NCBI RefSeq assembly: GCF_902498195.1 | Contig: NZ_CABVIY010000008.1 | Coordinates: 332,125 to 396,124, forward strand | DNA length: 64,000 bases | Direction of reading: 5' to 3' | DNA from: Pseudomonas fluorescens | GTDB lineage: Bacteria > Pseudomonadota > Gammaproteobacteria > Pseudomonadales > Pseudomonadaceae | Part shown: piece after piece, positions 59,757 through 64,000 of the stretch | Layout of the letters: each line of letters begins with the position of its first letter | Numbering within the stretch: the stretch's first letter is position 1 | The notes under the pieces: model-generated | The model's input: the letters and a program-made list of their open reading frames with translations, nothing else | Databases searched by the model: none | Told to the model about the DNA's origin: nothing | Made by a program: the position numbers and the translations under genes

Positions 59757-60191
59757 GTCAAATCTCCTGCGTGATCTTATTAAGTAAACCCATGCACTAC
59801 GGATGGTGCGGCTGGGGCGGCCGATCAGCACGATCCCGCCAAATCAGGGCGGGGCGCGGCATTTTGCAGGCGAACTTTGTGCCCTTCAAGGGATTATGAC
59901 GCGTGACGGAAAATTAACTACAAGTCACCCCGTGACCGAATGTCGCATCGATTCGGCTATATCCCTTGTATGGCGTGCCTTTCAGCGATTTTTACCTGAT
60001 TTTATGAGTTTACACATCGTTCATATGAATGATGCTGTATTGCTTCGAGATAGCGGCGCAAAGCCATGTGTTCAGGCGCTTGTGGGACGTTTGTACTGCT
60101 TCTGGGTACAGTCTTCGAATATGCGACAAATACTTATATCTGTAGGGTTTTCAATTAGCTGACTACGAGGTCAGTAATCGGCTTGAGGCCT
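59757..60191. other. Intergenic region between pnt operon and gcdR
   Basis: This 435-bp stretch is A+T-richer than average, especially 59900-60160. It holds the promoter of pntA1 (minus) and the 3' flank of gcdR. A plus-strand open frame of 119 codons at 59803-60162 has atypical codon use and no RBS, so I do not call it. No RNA gene or repeat seen. Confidence 0.5.
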
Positions 60192-61091
60192 TTATCCTTC
60201 TAGGCTGTAGCTGTGTGCCTGATGGATCAGCCAGTCCCTGAAAGCCCGCAAAGACGCCGATTCGACCTTTCGCTCGGGAATCATCAAGTAATAAGCCTTG
60301 ATGCTGGAGAGTGCCTGAGGGTTGGCAATGACCAGTCGTCCCTCGGCCAATTCACGCTGGATGAGGAACGGCGGGATCAACGCGATTCCCATGTCATGCA
60401 TTGCTGCCTGGGCCAGCATGGAGAATAGCTCGTAGCGTGGCCCTGTCATGTCACGAGGGACATTCAGGTGCTGGGAGTCGAACCACTGTCGCCAGGCATA
60501 GGGGCGAGTGGTTTGTTGCAGGAGGGGCTGCTCGGCGATTTCACCGGCTGTCAGGTGGGCCTTTTTCCCCAGTAGATGGGGGCTGCATACGGGGAGTGGG
60601 TGCTCACCCATCAGACGGTGGGATTCCGTGCCGGACCAATCCGCGTCGCCGAAGTAAATCGCGGCATCGAAGTCAGTATCGGCAAACAGGAAGGGACGCG
60701 TCCGGTTCGTCAGGTTGACCGTTACTTCCGGGTGCTTTTGCTGAAAGTCCTTGAGCCGGGGCAGCAGCCACTGGGTGCCAAACGTCGGCACTACGGCGAG
60801 CTCGATCACGTTGGTGCCTTGTTGGCCCATCACGGACAGCGTGTCCCGCTCGACCGCATCAAGCTGGGTGGCGACCCGGCGGCTGTAGGACAGGCCGGCT
60901 TCTGTCAGCTTCACGCCGCGCCGCGAGCGTCGGAACAGTTCTACGCTGAGAAACTCCTCAAGGCTGGCGATCTGTCGGCAAATCGCCCCCTGGGTCAGCG
61001 AAAGCTCCTGCGCTGCCTTGGTAAAGCTCTCGTGGCGTGCGGCCGCCTCAAAGCTGATCAGGGCGGTGGTGCTGGGTATCTTTCTGCGCAT
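60192..61091 (-). CDS. gcdR: LysR-type regulator GcdR
   Basis: The 299-aa LysR protein has a helix-turn-helix (KAAQELSLTQGAICRQIASLE, about residues 25-45 from the start) and effector domain. It is divergent from gcdH-gcdG, and GcdR in Pseudomonas activates the glutarate pathway in response to glutarate. The ATG at 61091 has GAGG at the right distance; an upstream GTG (61106) is the alternative. The symbol rests on context. Confidence 0.85.
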   Translation of the reverse strand: MRRKIPSTTALISFEAAARHESFTKAAQELSLTQGAICRQIASLEEFLSVELFRRSRRGVKLTEAGLSYSRRVATQLDAVERDTLSVMGQQGTNVIELAVVPTFGTQWLLPRLKDFQQKHPEVTVNLTNRTRPFLFADTDFDAAIYFGDADWSGTESHRLMGEHPLPVCSPHLLGKKAHLTAGEIAEQPLLQQTTRPYAWRQWFDSQHLNVPRDMTGPRYELFSMLAQAAMHDMGIALIPPFLIQRELAEGRLVIANPQALSSIKAYYLMIPERKVESASLRAFRDWLIHQAHSYSLEG

Positions 61092-61249
61092 GTACGTCAA
61101 CCTCACTAATACATCGCGTTAATTGCCTTTTGCGACGTTTCGGAGTGAGAAATTAGCACAACAGTATGCGAAATCCTCGTTTGCCGAGCGGCCGAACCCG
61201 GCCTAGGATCAGTCCACGTTTATTTGACTCGTTTTGAGAGGACACACTC

Positions 61250-62431
61250 ATGGCCGGTAAAGCTAGCTTCAACTGGATTGATCCCCTGCTGCTGGATCAA
61301 CAGCTCACCGAAGAAGAGCGCATGATTCGCGACACCGCCGCGCAATTCGCTCAAGCGAGCCTCGCGCCGCGCGTGCTCGAAGCTTTCCGCCATGAAAAGA
61401 CCGACCCGGCCATCTTCCGTGAGATGGGTGAAGTGGGCCTGTTGGGCGCGACCATTCCGGAGCAGTACGGTGGCAGCGGCCTGAACTACGTCAGCTATGG
61501 CCTGATCGCGCGTGAAGTGGAGCGTGTCGATTCCGGCTACCGGTCGATGATGAGTGTGCAGTCCTCCCTGGTGATGGTACCAATCAATGAATTCGGTACC
61601 GAAGCCCAGAAACAGAAGTACCTGCCGAAACTGGCCTCGGGTGAGTGGATCGGTTGCTTCGGCCTGACCGAGCCTAACCACGGCTCCGATCCGGGCGCGA
61701 TGATTACCCGTGCCCGCAAAGTTGAAGGCGGCTACAGCCTGACCGGTAGCAAGATGTGGATCACCAATAGCCCGATCGCCGATGTGTTTGTGGTCTGGGG
61801 CAAGGACGATGCGGGCGACATCCGTGGCTTCGTCCTGGAAAAAGGCTGGAAAGGCCTGAGCGCTCCGGCGATTCACGGCAAGGTCGGCCTGCGTGCATCG
61901 ATCACCGGCGAGATCGTCATGGACAACGTGTTTGTTCCGGAAGAGAACATCTTCCCGGATGTGCGTGGCCTGAAAGGTCCTTTCACTTGCCTGAACTCGG
62001 CGCGTTACGGGATTTCCTGGGGCGCACTGGGCGCCGCGGAATTCTGCTGGCACACCGCTCGCCAGTACACCCTGGATCGTCAGCAATTCGGTCGTCCGTT
62101 GGCCGCCACTCAGCTGATCCAGAAGAAACTTGCCGACATGCAGACCGAAATCACTCTGGCGCTGCAAGGCTGCCTGCGTCTGGGTCGCATGAAGGACGAA
62201 GGTACGGCGGCAGTTGAAATCACTTCGATGATGAAGCGCAATTCTTGCGGGAAGTCCCTGGACATCGCGCGCATGGCCCGCGACATGTTGGGCGGTAACG
62301 GTATCTCTGACGAGTTCGGCGTTGCCCGCCACCTGGTCAACCTGGAAGTGGTGAATACCTATGAAGGTACGCACGACGTCCACGCGCTGATCCTCGGTCG
62401 CGCGCAAACCGGCCTCCAGGCGTTCTATTAA
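61250..62431 (+). CDS. gcdH: Glutaryl-CoA dehydrogenase
   Basis: The 393-aa acyl-CoA dehydrogenase family member has the glutaryl-CoA dehydrogenase signature TYEGTHD with the catalytic Glu, plus FGLTEPNHGSDPG (substrate and FAD contact) and QFGRPLAATQ. It oxidatively decarboxylates glutaryl-CoA to crotonyl-CoA and CO2, a step in lysine and glutarate breakdown. gcdG follows 13 nt later. Confidence 0.96.
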   Translation: MAGKASFNWIDPLLLDQQLTEEERMIRDTAAQFAQASLAPRVLEAFRHEKTDPAIFREMGEVGLLGATIPEQYGGSGLNYVSYGLIAREVERVDSGYRSMMSVQSSLVMVPINEFGTEAQKQKYLPKLASGEWIGCFGLTEPNHGSDPGAMITRARKVEGGYSLTGSKMWITNSPIADVFVVWGKDDAGDIRGFVLEKGWKGLSAPAIHGKVGLRASITGEIVMDNVFVPEENIFPDVRGLKGPFTCLNSARYGISWGALGAAEFCWHTARQYTLDRQQFGRPLAATQLIQKKLADMQTEITLALQGCLRLGRMKDEGTAAVEITSMMKRNSCGKSLDIARMARDMLGGNGISDEFGVARHLVNLEVVNTYEGTHDVHALILGRAQTGLQAFY

Positions 62432-62444
62432 TAGGAGAACGGCC

Positions 62445-63665
62445 ATGGGCGCGCTTTCGCATCTACGGGTACTGGATTTATCGCGGGTGCTGGCCGGGCC
62501 TTGGGCCGGGCAAATCCTTGCCGACCTTGGCGCCGAGGTGATCAAGGTCGAGCGTCCGGGCAATGGCGATGACACGCGCGCCTGGGGCCCGCCTTTCCTC
62601 AAGGACGCCTATGGCGAGAACACCAGCGAGGCCGCCTATTACCTGTCGGCCAATCGCAACAAGCAATCGGTGACCATCGACTTCACGCGCCCTGAGGGGC
62701 AGAAGCTGGTGCGTGATCTGGCGGCCAAGTCGGACATTCTGATCGAGAACTTCAAGGTCGGCGGTCTGGCAGCCTATGGACTGGATTACGAATCGCTGAA
62801 GGCAATCAACCCGGATCTGATTTATTGCTCGATCACCGGGTTCGGGCAAACCGGTCCTTATGCCAAGCGTGCGGGTTATGACTTCATGATCCAGGGGCTC
62901 GGTGGTCTGATGAGCCTGACGGGGCGGCCGGAAGGGGATGAGGGCGCGGGGCCGGTGAAGGTTGGTGTGGCGCTGACCGACATTTTGACCGGGCTTTATT
63001 CGACAGTGGCGATCCTGGCGGCACTGGCGCATCGGGATCATGACGGTGGCGGCCAGCATATCGATATGGCCTTGCTGGATGTTCAGGTGGCTTGTCTGGC
63101 TAACCAGGCGATGAACTACCTCACCACTGGCAATGCGCCCAAGCGCTTGGGGAATGCTCATCCGAACATCGTGCCTTATCAGGATTTTCCTACGGCGGAT
63201 GGCGACTTCATTCTTACCGTGGGCAATGACGGGCAGTTCCGCAAATTCGCGGAAGTCGCCGGGCAGCCTCAATGGGCAGATGATCCGCGCTTTCTCACGA
63301 ACAAGCTGCGAGTAGCGAACAGGGCGGTGCTCATCCCGCTCATCCGCCAGGCAACGGTGTTCAAGACCACCGCTGAATGGGTGGCGGCGCTGGAGCAGGC
63401 GGGGGTTCCGTGTGGGCCTATTAACGATATCGCCCAGATGTTTGCCGATCCGCAGGTCAAGGCGCGTGGGCTGGCTATCGAGTTGCCCCATGCGCTGGCC
63501 GGGATGGTGCCGCAGGTGGCCAGTCCGATTCGTTTGTCGCGGACTCCGGTGGAATACCGTTTTGCGCCGCCTTTGCTGGGTGAGCATACGGCCGAGGTGC
63601 TTCAGCGGGTGTTGGGGGTGGGGGCTGGTGCAGTGGCTGCCTTCAAAGAGTCCGGTGTGCTCTGA
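62445..63665 (+). CDS. gcdG: CaiB/BaiF family CoA-transferase (glutarate CoA-transferase)
   Basis: The 406-aa class-III CoA-transferase has VLDLSRVLAGPWAGQILADLGAEVIKVE-type N-terminal sequence, catalytic Asp in YDFMIQGLGG and SITGFGQTGPY. It probably transfers CoA from succinyl-CoA (or similar) to glutarate, feeding GcdH. It is cotranscribed with gcdH. Substrate by context. Confidence 0.9.
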   Translation: MGALSHLRVLDLSRVLAGPWAGQILADLGAEVIKVERPGNGDDTRAWGPPFLKDAYGENTSEAAYYLSANRNKQSVTIDFTRPEGQKLVRDLAAKSDILIENFKVGGLAAYGLDYESLKAINPDLIYCSITGFGQTGPYAKRAGYDFMIQGLGGLMSLTGRPEGDEGAGPVKVGVALTDILTGLYSTVAILAALAHRDHDGGGQHIDMALLDVQVACLANQAMNYLTTGNAPKRLGNAHPNIVPYQDFPTADGDFILTVGNDGQFRKFAEVAGQPQWADDPRFLTNKLRVANRAVLIPLIRQATVFKTTAEWVAALEQAGVPCGPINDIAQMFADPQVKARGLAIELPHALAGMVPQVASPIRLSRTPVEYRFAPPLLGEHTAEVLQRVLGVGAGAVAAFKESGVL

Positions 63666-63769
63666 GTTTCCTTCTATATAGAAAGGTAGGCTTTGCTCCT
63701 TCCTGTGGCGGGGGAGCGGTCTGTTTTAGTGCCTCCTGTAACTTATTGAAAGAATACTGAAATCAATGC

Positions 63770-63797
63770 TTGACGGCAGATTTCAGATGTCTATAAT
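63770..63797 (+). promoter_or_regulatory. Strong sigma-70 promoter P1 (rrn-type)
   Basis: TTGACG (63770-63775), a 16-nt spacer and TATAAT (63792-63797) with a G+C-rich discriminator (GCCCC) just after. This is close to consensus, as expected for stable RNA genes. Confidence 0.8.
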
Positions 63798-63915
63798 TCG
63801 CCCCACTTCCGGCGCAGTCGAAACGGAAAACTCCTTGGTAAACAATGAGTTACGTAGGTTTCGACAGCAAATAGCTTCAGGTCATCGAAGCCGAAAGGGA
63901 GTTGAAAAAGAGGTG

Positions 63916-63943
63916 TTGACAGCAGCGTGTAACGCTGTAGAAT
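63916..63943 (+). promoter_or_regulatory. Strong sigma-70 promoter P2 (rrn-type)
   Basis: TTGACA (63916-63921), a 16-nt spacer and TAGAAT (63938-63943), followed by GCCTCCCGC discriminator sequence. The sequence around it matches what I recall upstream of Pseudomonas 16S rRNA genes (for example GAGAGATCGGAAGCGC). It lies 146 nt downstream of P1. Confidence 0.82.
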
Positions 63944-64000
63944 TCGCCTCCCGCTGACGAGAGATCGGAAGCGCAAGTGGTTGAAGTTACAAAGGAAACT

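Larger units (their letters stand above)
63666..64000 (+). other. Leader of an rRNA operon (rRNA outside window)
   Basis: The region after gcdG contains two tandem strong promoters and then a transcribed leader with GAGAGATCGGAAGCGCAAGT, recalled from the upstream leaders of Pseudomonas rrn operons. 16S rRNA itself is not reached. A tRNA or other stable RNA operon with the same leader cannot be excluded. Confidence 0.75.

Noticed and set aside
59803..60162. 119-codon plus-strand frame in the pnt-gcdR gap
   Set aside because: A+T-rich, no RBS, and the translation looks random. It overlaps the pntA1 promoter.

Overview
The window is chromosomal DNA (about 60% G+C by eye) from a Pseudomonas, most likely the P. 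fluorescens group. Nearly every gene has a recognisable counterpart in that genus, and much of the order matches P. aeruginosa blocks as I recall them: kinB-ampDh2-dgcH-dsbA-cc4-engB-ersA-polA-thrB-znu-metNIQ, then the aa3/caa3 oxidase cluster, then prlC and small lipoproteins, then trpI-trpBA, pntAB and gcdR-gcdHG. Genus-specific families (DUF2388, DUF1161, DUF2909, DUF883) and many Pseudomonas-type REP palindromes support this. No prophage, insertion sequence, CRISPR array or tRNA was seen.

Layout. 1-9.3 kb: the 3' end of kinB, an EAL phosphodiesterase, amidase AmpDh2, diguanylate cyclase DgcH, an endonuclease/phosphatase-fold protein, DsbA, two c-type cytochromes and EngB. The sRNA ErsA lies between engB and polA with an AlgU-type promoter. 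9.3-22.3 kb: polA, a DUF2782 protein, thrB, the zinc regulon (znuA divergent from zur-znuC-znuB), a lipoprotein, catalase katE and metNIQ. 22.5-31.2 kb: a complete minus-strand cytochrome c oxidase module, coxB-coxA-ctaG-coxC, then SURF1, a Sco-like membrane protein, ctaA, ctaB and sco, with one small DUF2909 gene on the opposite strand inside it. 31.5-37.6 kb: a hypothetical protein, a SulP transporter and a beta-carbonic anhydrase, a radical SAM protein, an orphan calcium-loop mini-protein and a TpbA-like phosphatase. 37.6-46.4 kb: yheV, prlC, a gamma-carbonic-anhydrase-like protein, a HAD hydrolase, a predicted aminopeptidase, paired lipoproteins, OsmC, an LLM oxidoreductase, two DUF1161 proteins, dodecin and a DUF883 protein. 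46.4-49.5 kb: trpI divergent from trpBA.

49.5-55.1 kb is the accessory part. It holds an RcnB/CigR-like secreted protein and a lower-G+C pair made of a frameshifted PAAR gene and an overlapping membrane-protein gene. Next comes an apparent operon of three tandem DUF2388 secreted proteins plus a 653-aa DUF4105 protein, then a DUF1127 gene. An ACTGTAC motif is clustered upstream of both the DUF1127 gene and the DUF2388 operon. 55.1-64 kb: an acetyl-CoA hydrolase/CoA-transferase, pntA1-pntA2-pntB, gcdR divergent from gcdH-gcdG, and finally two strong tandem promoters whose downstream sequence resembles the leader of Pseudomonas rRNA operons; the rRNA itself is outside the window.

The best candidates for undescribed biology are the DUF2388/DUF4105 operon with its shared ACTGTAC operators, the PAAR/membrane-protein pair, and the Sco-like CxxxC membrane protein in the oxidase cluster. 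Most other content is core metabolism. Calls rest on reading motifs by eye and on family knowledge; no database search was run.
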